In this document: one piece after another, positions 29,301-31,164 of the stretch
How the letters are laid out: each line of letters starts with the position of its first letter
Numbering within the stretch: the first letter of the stretch is position 1
NCBI GenBank assembly: GCA_018398765.1
Contig: JAHBMJ010002961.1
Location: 32,467 to 72,352 of the forward strand
Length of the DNA stretch: 39,886 bases
Direction: 5' to 3'
Source of the DNA: Chromera velia
Taxonomy: Eukaryota > Sar > Chromeraceae
Translations under genes and position numbers: made by a program
Notes under the pieces: model-generated
Database searches by the model: none
Seen by the model: only the letters and a program-made list of their open reading frames with translations
What the model was told of the DNA's origin: nothing

Positions 29301-31164
29301 GTGGAAGGGAGGGAGCAGAGAGGTGGGAGAGCGGATGGTTGCTGTCCTGGAGGATCTGGCCAGAGCGGGGCTCGATGTGAGGGTGAGAAAGTGGCGGGCC
29401 CCCATGGCGATCATTGCACCGACAGACGCGTCAAGAGAAGGAACGTTGCCTCTGCGGTCAGTGCGCGTATTGTTTGATTTCTTTTGAGTGGGGGGGGGGG
29501 CGATCAGACAGCACAGAGAGCCATGAATTTTGCCCGAGGCTGGATGTGCTGTCTCCCTTTTGTGTTTCTTTCTGTGTTTGCATTCATGCTCTTTCGAAAA
29601 CTCCTCTCTGCTTTCTTTTTACCCTGATTGAAATCTCTGCAGAGCCAGATACTGTCTCTGGAGCTTGCCGCAATTGTGCTGGTACGTTTGCGTCCTATCA
29701 CTGCCTGGCCCTCTTTGTACTTTTCCGGCATCTTCTCTTCTCTCTTCGAAGAAGCCCCGCTCTCTTTCGCCCTCATGAGAATTTGCCCTCCTTTCGGCAC
29801 ATATTTGTCACGTTTCGATTGTCCTCCCGACAATTAAGCGGACAAGAAAGTCTCCATTGCTAAGATGGATTACAAGCACACGGTCTTGTATCTGTCTGCA
29901 GGAGCTCAATGCACCGGTCGCTTCTGTTTCTCCGCATTTCCAAAGCTCCCGCCATTGCAGAGATCTCTGACCAGACTCTTCTGACGGAGTCTCTCGTCTT
30001 CTCTGCCAAGCTTCTTCTTTCCCTCTGCTTCGCTCTCATCCTCAATCTCGGCACGGTCCTTGTCGGAGAGACAGATGAGAGACACACCAACAGAAGACCT
30101 GCAGAGGTCAACACAGCACCCGACGGTTTCGGTCTGGCAGGGTACGGAGACCTCGAAGCGTTTGTGCTTGCGTCCTTTGTCAAATCCCTTCTGGTTTTTT
30201 TGTCCGTCGAGATCCTCTTTTCTCTTTCCGTCGAGCCGGCGCTTTCTTCTATCTGGAGTCCGGCCAGCACGTGCGGTCGTGTGAAGCCAGACTTTCTTCT
30301 CTGGAAGAGGAAAGAAGGGGAGACAAAAAAAGCAAACACTGAGAACCATCAAGAGGGGGAAGAGGGCAAGGAAGAGGCACCAGAGGGAAAAAAGGCAAGA
30401 GACGGAAGACGGGTATCCGTGCTAGCAGAACCCCCAAAAGGCCTGCAAAGCCTTGAGTATCATGACTTCGGCCCTGCGCTCTCTCCTGTGTCCGGAAGGG
30501 CGAAAGTCCCCCGGTGGGTGAGTGCGCGCGTGTACGTGCGGTGTCGCAAGCAGGAGGTGTTTGCTCAGCGGTGCCTTGTCGGTCTCTCAACTCTGCTGTT
30601 CTGTCTTCTGATGCTGCTCTTCATGGTCATTGGCTTTGCCGGCGACAGCTTTCCCCTCCGACACAAACAGTTCGTCCTGCGGGAGTACCTCCTCTGCAAC
30701 CTCCTCATCGTCTCCTTTACGGTCGCGGTGCCCTTCGTTTGGGGTTCTCTGCAGGGTGTTCTCGTCTGGTCAGTCAGCTGCGGTTCGTGTGTCGGGGGGG
30801 TACTCTCTCTGTGTGTGTATGTGTTGCTTCATATTTGGGGGGGATGCCTGGGTGTGTGGACTCTCTTTTGTTTTCTTCTGTTTGATCCAGCCTTCTGAGT
30901 TGGTGATGTTTTTCGTCTGTCTCTTTGCATAAATTTTCCTCATGTCCCTTCCATTCGGTGTGTCTTTTCTTATCCGTTTTTGTTCTGCTTCCGTCTGTCT
31001 GTCGGTGCCTTGATTGCAGGCTGAGCATTCGGTTCGGATTTTGTGATCGTCTGATCAACGCGTTGCCCTCAATTGTCCAATTCTCCGAACTTACACGGTC
31101 GAGGTCAGCACGGACAGCTAGTAATCTGTACATGATGCGCTTGGTGTCTGTGTGTTGTCGTTGA
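80..31164 (+). CDS. Giant modular membrane protein: F5/8C-like, EGF, CCP, degenerate GPS, multi-TM (37-exon model)
   Basis: Exons were chained by hand using GT-AG sites and reading phase. The 37 exons sum to 16,050 nt, a multiple of three, and end at TGA 31162-31164. Order: hydrophobic leader (exon 1); 15 F5/8C-like modules mixed with 16 EGF-like and 2 CCP-like repeats (exons 2-27); GAIN-like region with a GPS-like motif (exons 27-30); TM1 (exon 32); long charged cytoplasmic region (exons 33-34); four more TM segments (exon 36); short tail. F5/8C domains usually bind glycans or lipids, EGF and CCP repeats act as spacers or interaction modules, and GAIN/GPS plus several TMs is typical of adhesion GPCRs and polycystin-1-like proteins. 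A large cell-surface receptor or adhesion protein is therefore inferred. I know no named family with this full order. Weak points: the start codon, the donors of exons 12, 20 and 24, a possible extra exon near 18700, microexon 35 and the C-terminus. The gene could also be two or more genes. Confidence 0.7.
399..838 (+). other. Intron 1, with (GTCT)n and (TG)n microsatellites
   Basis: Non-coding gap between the leader exon and module 1. It holds a (GTCT)n run at about 724-757 and a (TG)n run at 794-823, next to the acceptor AAGCAG at 838. Short open frames here are repeat translations. Nothing else is recognised. Confidence 0.6.
839..1417 (+). CDS. Exon 2: F5/8C-like module 1
   Basis: A complete module of 193 residues, phase 1 at both ends. 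Family landmarks visible in order: [27 protein letters not shown], a PPNAVFD block, [20 protein letters not shown], an acidic ETRDF strand, [10 protein letters not shown], and a terminal strand ending MYATIG. The second half (variable-length loop, GS-DG--WT, ---F--F----, terminal hydrophobic strand) follows the F5/8C jelly-roll pattern. It has extra cysteines (VCSTDVDC and SCC) shared in part with modules 11, 14 and 15. Assignment to the F5/8C fold is inference from pattern. Confidence 0.85.
1418..2464 (+). other. Intron 2
   Basis: This 1,047-nt intron holds an exact 53-bp tandem duplication at 1558-1663, a long pyrimidine-rich stretch (about 1780-2060), and the first hairpin/direct-repeat structure ending at the exon 3 acceptor. 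No coding exon is recognised in it. Confidence 0.6.
1558..1663 (+). repeat. Exact 53-bp tandem duplication
   Basis: Copy 1 is 1558-1610 and copy 2 is 1611-1663. The two are identical by eye and directly adjacent, beginning GCACAAACAAG and ending CCGTTGCATG. They lie in intron 2. The exact identity suggests a recent event. Confidence 0.85.
2314..2477 (+). repeat. Hairpin insert flanked by 42-bp direct repeats (intron 2 / exon 3 edge)
   Basis: The direct copies are 2314-2355 and 2436-2477, identical over 42 bp. Each contains the TGCAG acceptor and the start of exon 3. Between them an 80-nt insert carries perfect 21-nt inverted arms: 2356-2376 (starting GTTTACTTTCATACAG) and 2408-2428. The left arm abuts copy 1. 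Only the second acceptor reads in frame into module 2, because the 122-nt offset would shift the frame from the first copy. It resembles a MITE-like insertion with an unusually long target duplication. Confidence 0.85.
2465..2694 (+). CDS. Exon 3: F5/8C-like module 2, N-terminal half
   Basis: Reads [34 protein letters not shown], then NTAWVQDAG and [14 protein letters not shown]. It stops just after the GAFD block in mid-module, with donor GTATGT at 2695 in phase 0. This is the only copy of the module that is cut by an intron. The acceptor at 2464 is the second of two duplicated acceptors. Confidence 0.8.
2646..2813 (+). repeat. Hairpin insert flanked by 51-bp direct repeats (exon 3 / intron 3 edge)
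   Basis: The copies are 2646-2696 and 2763-2813 with one mismatch (2653/2770). Each contains the exon 3 end, with GAFDRIVQ codons, and a GT donor. The 66-nt insert has 15-nt inverted arms at 2706-2720 and 2744-2758 with one mismatch. The arm sequence TTTATTTTCATACAGAATT is close to the arm of the 2356 element, so the two are one family. Using the second donor would put a TAA in frame, so the first donor is inferred. Confidence 0.8.
2695..3699 (+). other. Intron 3, splitting module 2
   Basis: Phase-0 intron of 1,005 nt holding the duplicated exon 3 edge, a third copy of the TTCTGTATGAA motif near 3050-3077 bordered by CACCTTGTACAAAAG repeats (3029-3043 and about 3097-3111), and a long GAAN tetranucleotide array. 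No exon is recognised inside it. Confidence 0.6.
3257..3692 (+). repeat. Degenerate GAAA/GAAT/GAAC tetranucleotide array
   Basis: About 435 nt of tetranucleotides in which the fourth base varies (A, T, C, some GGAA). Higher-order blocks recur, such as GAACGAACGAACGAATGAATGAATGAAAGAAAG near 3430 and 3540. The array runs to within a few bases of the exon 4 acceptor at 3699. The minus strand is open here as a Phe/Ser/His/Leu/Ile-rich frame, which is a by-product of the repeat. Confidence 0.9.
3700..4093 (+). CDS. Exon 4: F5/8C-like module 2, C-terminal half
   Basis: Enters in phase 0 with [11 protein letters not shown], then [41 protein letters not shown] and [12 protein letters not shown]. Joined to exon 3 it restores one full module. 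The GS-DGS-WT turn seen in other copies is replaced by [12 protein letters not shown], so this copy has diverged at that loop. Donor GTGAGT at 4094, phase 1. Confidence 0.8.
4406..5038 (+). CDS. Exon 5: F5/8C-like module 3
   Basis: Full module (211 residues) with [84 protein letters not shown] and a final [10 protein letters not shown] strand. The acceptor ATGAAG is the only one in the chain not ending in GCAG. The donor at 5039 (GTTGGT) is weak. Phase and domain boundaries nevertheless fit the neighbours exactly. Confidence 0.8.
5039..5518 (+). other. Intron 5
   Basis: No exon recognised. Its last ~80 nt (from about 5440, GGCTTTCATTGCTCGG onward) closely resemble the end of intron 10 (from about 11252), which also precedes an EGF-less module. 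This suggests that exons 6 and 11 arose by copying with flanking intron. Confidence 0.6.
5519..6136 (+). CDS. Exon 6: F5/8C-like module 4
   Basis: Full module (206 residues), phase 1 on both sides. Landmarks: [83 protein letters not shown] and [10 protein letters not shown]. Acceptor AATGCAG, donor GTCAGT at 6137. Confidence 0.88.
6137..6492 (+). other. Intron 6
   Basis: A 356-nt intron starting GTCAGT and ending CCTGCAG. It contains a purine-rich AAAGAAAGAAA stretch (about 6165-6225). No gene or RNA is recognised. Confidence 0.6.
6493..7242 (+). CDS. Exon 7: EGF-like 1 plus F5/8C-like module 5
   Basis: Starts with a six-cysteine EGF-like repeat ([16 protein letters not shown] ... GSSFTCAC ... 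GDGISC) that runs directly into IPPADIG of the module without an intron. Module landmarks: [84 protein letters not shown]. The EGF repeat lacks the D-x-D-E-C start of calcium-binding EGFs. The same EGF-module fusion is found in exons 8, 10 and 12. Confidence 0.88.
7243..7675 (+). other. Intron 7
   Basis: A 433-nt, pyrimidine-rich intron with a short TTACTGACTTTTT motif repeated four times just before the acceptor (about 7600-7660). Nothing else is recognised. Confidence 0.6.
7676..8422 (+). CDS. Exon 8: EGF-like 2 plus F5/8C-like module 6
   Basis: EGF repeat ([16 protein letters not shown] ... GDGVSSC) fused to a module with [96 protein letters not shown]. It carries an extra cysteine pair (LDCSG and FNCF) that is also in module 12. 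The donor is GTCAGT at 8423; a second phase-1 donor at 8408 (GTGTTG) is possible. Confidence 0.85.
8423..9103 (+). other. Intron 8
   Basis: A 681-nt intron starting GTCAGTCAGTG and ending AATGCAG. It has an imperfect short direct repeat (GCATTCAGTCGAGTG / GCATTCAGCCGCGTG near 8485-8525). No exon, RNA or longer repeat is recognised. Confidence 0.6.
9104..9706 (+). CDS. Exon 9: F5/8C-like module 7
   Basis: Full module (201 residues) without EGF. Landmarks: [97 protein letters not shown]. Phase 1 at both ends. The donor at 9707 (GTCTGT) runs into a long (CT)n microsatellite. Confidence 0.88.
9707..10216 (+). other. Intron 9, with (CT)n/(TG)n microsatellite
   Basis: Contains a (CT)n run with interruptions followed by (TG)n at about 9721-9818, starting 14 nt after the donor. 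The rest is unremarkable. The acceptor is CTCTGCAG. Confidence 0.65.
10217..10948 (+). CDS. Exon 10: EGF-like 3 plus F5/8C-like module 8
   Basis: EGF repeat ([16 protein letters not shown] ... GDGLSC) fused to a module with [92 protein letters not shown]. More GC-rich than its neighbours. The Y-K-D-Y motif is changed to TKGYSG. Donor GTCAGT at 10949. Confidence 0.88.
10949..11340 (+). other. Intron 10
   Basis: No exon recognised. The 3' part (about 11225-11340) is homologous to the 3' part of intron 5, including the words TTGCTCGGTCTCTTC and TCCAAAATGCAG. Confidence 0.6.
11341..11946 (+). CDS. Exon 11: F5/8C-like module 9
   Basis: Full module (202 residues): [96 protein letters not shown]. 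The terminal E-I-E-I-F-G resembles the common F5/8C ending. Phase 1 at both ends; donor GTCGGT at 11947. Confidence 0.86.
12111..12851 (+). CDS. Exon 12: EGF-like 4 plus F5/8C-like module 10
   Basis: EGF repeat ([16 protein letters not shown] ... GDGVSSC) fused to a module with [101 protein letters not shown]. The only phase-1 donor before a run of TGTC repeats is T|GTCTGT (12852). It makes the next EGF start with Tyr instead of the usual Asp/Asn, so this junction is less certain than the rest. Confidence 0.8.
12852..13192 (+). other. Intron 12
   Basis: Starts in a (TGTC)n run right at the donor and ends TTCTGCAG. An overlooked short exon here would explain the odd Tyr at the next junction, but none is convincing. 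Confidence 0.5.
13193..13315 (+). CDS. Exon 13: EGF-like 5
   Basis: A 123-nt exon coding one EGF repeat ([34 protein letters not shown]) with six cysteines, and Asn/Phe positions typical of calcium-binding EGF. Phase 1 at both ends, donor GTGAGT. The same 123-nt size recurs in exons 19 and 23. Confidence 0.85.
13316..13988 (+). other. Intron 13
   Basis: A 673-nt intron with TGCATG words and pyrimidine tracts. No exon or RNA is recognised. The acceptor is CTTGCAG. Confidence 0.6.
13989..14219 (+). CDS. Exon 14: CCP/sushi-like repeat 1
   Basis: A 77-residue, phase-1 exon with four cysteines in sushi order: LQC at the start, FQYAC in the middle, VTFTC, and a final W-x5-PNC (WKATPPNC). RIDGGGQTG matches the Gly-rich turn of the second copy in exon 27 (RADGGGQVG). 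CCP repeats are protein-interaction spacers. The family call is by pattern only. Confidence 0.75.
14220..14650 (+). other. Intron 14, with (CT)n microsatellite
   Basis: Starts GTCAGTCAGTC and contains an interrupted (CT)n run at about 14399-14482. No coding or RNA feature is recognised. Confidence 0.65.
14651..15874 (+). CDS. Exon 15: F5/8C-like modules 11 and 12 in one exon
   Basis: The only exon with two modules joined without an intron; the join is at about 15293 ([12 protein letters not shown]). Module 11: [67 protein letters not shown]; it has the extra KCSG...DCDVEL cysteines of modules 1, 14 and 15. Module 12: [62 protein letters not shown]; it shares its extra cysteine pair with module 6. 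The intron between them may have been lost. Confidence 0.86.
16061..16429 (+). CDS. Exon 16: EGF-like 6, 7 and 8
   Basis: Three tandem six-cysteine EGF repeats without introns. Starts are DPDQC, DDDEC and NVDEC; each has a CDANA/CHANA stretch and GSF-C-C, ending GVTC, GTTC and GISC. D-x-D-E/Q-C starts plus the central Asn/Asp and aromatic residues match calcium-binding EGF. Phase 1 at both ends, donor GTCAGT. Confidence 0.88.
16430..16820 (+). other. Intron 16, homologous to intron 23
   Basis: About 16430-16720 resembles 21643-21960: shared words include GTCCCTGCTTTTCTATACT / GCCCCTGCTTTTCTATACT, CGACAGCTCAAAATGG and CCACCAAGTGTGTGTG. The last of these also occurs in intron 19. So this intron was copied together with EGF exons. 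Confidence 0.7.
16821..16955 (+). CDS. Exon 17: EGF-like 9
   Basis: One EGF repeat starting [12 protein letters not shown], then [15 protein letters not shown] and ending TSPCNPD. Spacing before the last cysteine is longer than in the others ([11 protein letters not shown]). Phase 1, ending C|GTCAGT at 16956. The following intron contains the assembly gap, so exon order past this point is not fully guaranteed. Confidence 0.82.
16956..17667 (+). other. Intron 17, containing the assembly gap
   Basis: A 712-nt interval with the gap in the middle and CTTGCAG at its end. Around the gap it is GT-rich on the plus strand. No exon is recognised, but one hidden in the gap cannot be excluded. Confidence 0.55.
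17257..17386. other. Assembly gap (130 Ns) between G runs
   Basis: Ns at 17257-17386, preceded by a G run ending at 17256 and followed by 13 Gs at 17387-17399. The window also begins with 13 Gs, so G homopolymers seem to be where this assembly breaks. The true gap length is unknown. Confidence 0.98.
17668..18255 (+). CDS. Exon 18: F5/8C-like module 13 (divergent)
   Basis: Full-length but the most divergent copy: [66 protein letters not shown], an unusual KCSPC pair, [10 protein letters not shown], and an atypical end [10 protein letters not shown] in place of IGDIELYG. Phase 1 at both ends; donor T|GTGAGT at 18256. Confidence 0.82.
18256..19031 (+). other. Intron 18, with a possible skipped short exon
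   Basis: A 776-nt interval with a (GTCT)n run near 18518-18545 and pyrimidine tracts. A 33-nt candidate exon (18700-18732) is listed separately. Otherwise nothing is recognised. Confidence 0.5.
18700..18732 (+). CDS. Candidate 33-nt microexon between exons 18 and 19
   Basis: Bounded by ACGTGCAG and GTGCGT, phase 1 in and out, coding [11 protein letters not shown] plus one base. If used, exon 19 starts DTDEC (standard calcium-binding EGF). If skipped it starts YTDEC. It is not included in the 37-exon count. Confidence 0.35.
19032..19154 (+). CDS. Exon 19: EGF-like 10
   Basis: A 123-nt EGF exon: [38 protein letters not shown], six cysteines, phase 1. Its 3' end and donor (GTGAGC) are duplicated 123 nt downstream at 19230-19283. 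Use of the first donor is inferred because the extension meets an in-frame TAA. Confidence 0.82.
19107..19283 (+). repeat. Hairpin insert flanked by 54-bp direct repeats (exon 19 / intron 19 edge)
   Basis: The copies are 19107-19160 and 19230-19283 with a single mismatch (19144/19267). Each spans the end of the EGF codons and the GTGAGC donor. The 69-nt AT-rich insert has 9-nt inverted arms TATCAATAC (19173-19181) and GTATTGATA (19214-19222) around a TATG-rich loop. The layout is the same as at 2314 and 2646, but the arm sequence differs. Confidence 0.75.
19486..19611 (+). CDS. Exon 20: EGF-like 11
   Basis: Codes [32 protein letters not shown] and GQPD, ending T|GTCAGTCAGTC. This donor splits the codon for the sixth EGF cysteine and turns it into Phe on joining exon 21 (T+TC). 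A longer form to 19719 (donor GTTGAT) would keep the cysteine and give Val at the next junction, as in exons 6, 9 and 11. Which donor is used is open. Confidence 0.7.
19612..19982 (+). other. Intron 20
   Basis: Ends TTCGCAG and is nearly identical to intron 24. It includes the possible coding extension to 19719 discussed under exon 20 and many short CCAT/CCAC and TTCATTC repeats. No other feature. Confidence 0.55.
19983..20585 (+). CDS. Exon 21: F5/8C-like module 14
   Basis: Full module: [51 protein letters not shown], the extra QCTEAADC pair, [40 protein letters not shown], ending GLYGRPG. Almost identical to module 15: the only amino-acid differences I see are N/A before TNEWPPS and S/N after the ETPC cysteine. 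Donor GTGAGG. Confidence 0.88.
20586..20878 (+). other. Intron 21, with (TG)n
   Basis: Ends GTGTGCAG. Contains (TG)n at about 20688-20716, one unit longer than in the sister intron 25. No other feature. Confidence 0.6.
20879..20917 (+). CDS. Exon 22: 39-nt Gly/Ser linker microexon
   Basis: Codes [13 protein letters not shown], phase 1 in and out, between GTGCAG and A|GTGAGT. It joins module 14 to the next EGF (giving NIDEC at the join). Perfect phase, strong splice sites and an intact duplicate at 23483-23521 support it. Confidence 0.75.
   Translation, partial: DLEAALGAAAPA
20918..21519 (+). other. Intron 22
   Basis: A 602-nt intron, diverged partner of intron 26. It starts with the short tandem GTGAGTGAGTGACTGAGTGA and ends GATGCAG. 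No other feature. Confidence 0.6.
21520..21642 (+). CDS. Exon 23: EGF-like 12
   Basis: 123 nt: [34 protein letters not shown], with six cysteines and a calcium-binding-type start. Its partner in copy 2 of the duplication is the first EGF of exon 27, which instead runs on into a further EGF without an intron. Donor GTCAGT. Confidence 0.87.
21643..22091 (+). other. Intron 23, with (CT)n and (TG)n
   Basis: The first part is homologous to intron 16 and the last part (from 21911) to intron 19, so it is a junction of copied segments. It has (CT)n at about 21858-21883 and (TG)n at 21891-21907. No exon recognised. Confidence 0.65.
22092..22217 (+). CDS. Exon 24: EGF-like 13 (duplicate of exon 20)
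   Basis: Same coding sequence as exon 20 as far as I can see, with the same ambiguity: T|GTCAGT at 22218 loses the sixth cysteine, while a longer form to 22325 keeps it. Confidence 0.7.
22218..22588 (+). other. Intron 24
   Basis: Nearly identical to intron 20 (371 nt each). No independent feature. Confidence 0.6.
22589..23191 (+). CDS. Exon 25: F5/8C-like module 15 (duplicate of module 14)
   Basis: Same 603-nt length and reading as exon 21. Differences seen: codon change at the GL-x-TNEWPPS position (Ala here, Asn in module 14), TPCN versus TPCS, and a silent AAC/AAT change. Intact frame and splice sites suggest both copies are expressed as protein. Confidence 0.88.
23483..23521 (+). CDS. 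Exon 26: 39-nt Gly/Ser linker microexon (duplicate)
   Basis: Identical in sequence to exon 22 as far as I can see, with the same GTGCAG and A|GTGAGT borders. Joins module 15 to the EGF at the start of exon 27. Confidence 0.75.
   Translation, partial: DLEAALGAAAPA
23522..24113 (+). other. Intron 26
   Basis: A 592-nt intron, diverged partner of intron 22 with a 17-nt deletion and many substitutions. Ends GATGCAG. No exon recognised. Confidence 0.6.
24114..25202 (+). CDS. Exon 27: EGF-like 14-15, CCP-like 2, EGF-like 16, start of GAIN-like region
   Basis: Order: EGF ([17 protein letters not shown]), EGF ([17 protein letters not shown]), a CCP-like repeat ([29 protein letters not shown]), EGF ([17 protein letters not shown] to GVTEC), then a Cys-poor helical region with [43 protein letters not shown], a Gly/Ser-rich linker and [14 protein letters not shown]. 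Helices of this kind form the N-terminal part of GAIN domains in adhesion GPCRs and polycystins; here that is inferred from position before the GPS-like motif. Donor GTAGGC, phase 1. Confidence 0.85.
25203..25557 (+). other. Intron 27, with (GA)n
   Basis: Contains a short (GA)n/(GAAA)n stretch at about 25371-25400. The acceptor is AGTGCAG. Nothing else recognised. Confidence 0.6.
25558..25719 (+). CDS. Exon 28: GAIN-like region, part 2
   Basis: A 54-residue phase-1 exon: [14 protein letters not shown], then [15 protein letters not shown] and [12 protein letters not shown]. The pattern of a helix followed by a strand with E-x-L-S-I-A-I fits the helix-to-beta-sandwich passage of a GAIN domain. 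Similarity is structural impression only. Donor GTCAGTCAGTC. Confidence 0.75.
25968..26537 (+). CDS. Exon 29: GAIN-like region, part 3, and first half of GPS-like motif
   Basis: Begins [14 protein letters not shown] and RISLPNDAQ, then a long polar Arg/Gly/Ser-rich insert, then [18 protein letters not shown] and NWEVEC. The last residues supply the first Cys (codon 26495) and the Trp (codon 26525) of the GPS-like motif. The insert (about 26130-26380) is low in hydrophobics and looks disordered. Donor GTGGGT, phase 1. Confidence 0.75.
26495..26792 (+). other. GPS-like motif, cleavage triad absent (interrupted by intron 29)
   Basis: After splicing: C-x9-W-x4-C-x16-C-x-C, the cysteine/tryptophan layout of the GPCR proteolysis site. 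Known self-cleaving GPS motifs continue C-x-C-x-H-L-T/S. Here CEC is followed by [11 protein letters not shown], so His and the Thr/Ser nucleophile are missing. The inference is a folded but uncleaved GAIN/GPS. The intron 29 position inside the motif keeps phase 1. Confidence 0.7.
26731..26834 (+). CDS. Exon 30: second half of GPS-like motif
   Basis: Starts GCVTTG and contains the C-E-C pair followed by [14 protein letters not shown]. Enters in phase 1 and leaves in phase 0 at GTCAGC (26835). This is the first change of intron phase at a domain boundary in the gene. Confidence 0.72.
27001..27099 (+). CDS. Exon 31: stalk between GPS-like motif and TM1
   Basis: 33 codons, phase 0 in and out (acceptor TGTGCAG, donor GTCAGG at 27100): [18 protein letters not shown], then [12 protein letters not shown]. 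Frame, splice sites and position agree; composition is unremarkable. Confidence 0.6.
27410..27462 (+). CDS. Exon 32: first transmembrane segment
   Basis: A 53-nt exon coding [17 protein letters not shown] and a split Thr, almost entirely one membrane-spanning helix. Enters in phase 0, leaves in phase 2 at AC|GTCAGT (27463). Joined to exon 33 the helix is followed by ALRIERRL, positive charges that fit a cytoplasmic side. Confidence 0.7.
27757..28068 (+). CDS. Exon 33: basic cytoplasmic region after TM1
   Basis: Phase 2 at both ends. Codes [32 protein letters not shown], a Lys/Arg/Glu-rich stretch, and [16 protein letters not shown]. In polycystin-1-like proteins a PLAT domain follows TM1; I do not recognise one here. 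Donor AA|GTCAGT at 28069. Confidence 0.7.
28251..29456 (+). CDS. Exon 34: long charged cytoplasmic region
   Basis: 402 codons, phase 2 at both ends. Starts [19 protein letters not shown], then basic segments, a Ser-rich run ([14 protein letters not shown]), an acidic helical region ([32 protein letters not shown]), a Glu/Lys-rich stretch, and [18 protein letters not shown] before the donor GTCAGT at 29457. Helices look amphipathic or coiled. No catalytic motif is seen. A phase-0 donor at 29463 (GTGCGC) is an alternative. Confidence 0.72.
29643..29681 (+). CDS. Exon 35: candidate 39-nt microexon
   Basis: Between CTCTGCAG and GTACGT. Being 39 nt long it can be skipped without frame change. In phase 2 it reads [12 protein letters not shown]. 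In phase 0 it would read a more membrane-like [13 protein letters not shown], but phase 0 does not connect to exon 36. Real splicing with unclear frame, or a false positive. Confidence 0.4.
29902..30768 (+). CDS. Exon 36: four transmembrane segments
   Basis: 289 codons, phase 2 at both ends. Hydrophobic segments: TM2 about 30002-30064 ([20 protein letters not shown]), TM3 about 30158-30226 ([20 protein letters not shown]), TM4 about 30572-30640 ([18 protein letters not shown]) and TM5 about 30686-30742 ([18 protein letters not shown]). A Lys/Glu-rich loop of about 115 residues lies between TM3 and TM4. TM1, long loop, TM2-TM3, charged loop, TM4-TM5 is the layout known for the first part of the polycystin-1 membrane region. 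No channel pore is seen. Confidence 0.78.
31020..31164 (+). CDS. Exon 37: C-terminus
   Basis: Acceptor ATTGCAG; the first base completes Trp. Codes [34 protein letters not shown] and ends VSVCCR before TGA (31162-31164). A donor at 31104 (AG|GTCAGC) could instead splice to a different last exon at 31353. No poly(A) signal is obvious. Confidence 0.55.

Noticed and set aside
28710-29414. 234-residue minus-strand open frame (Ser/Phe-rich)
   Set aside because: Antisense to the Glu/Lys/Ser-rich exon 34, which chains by phase to its neighbours.
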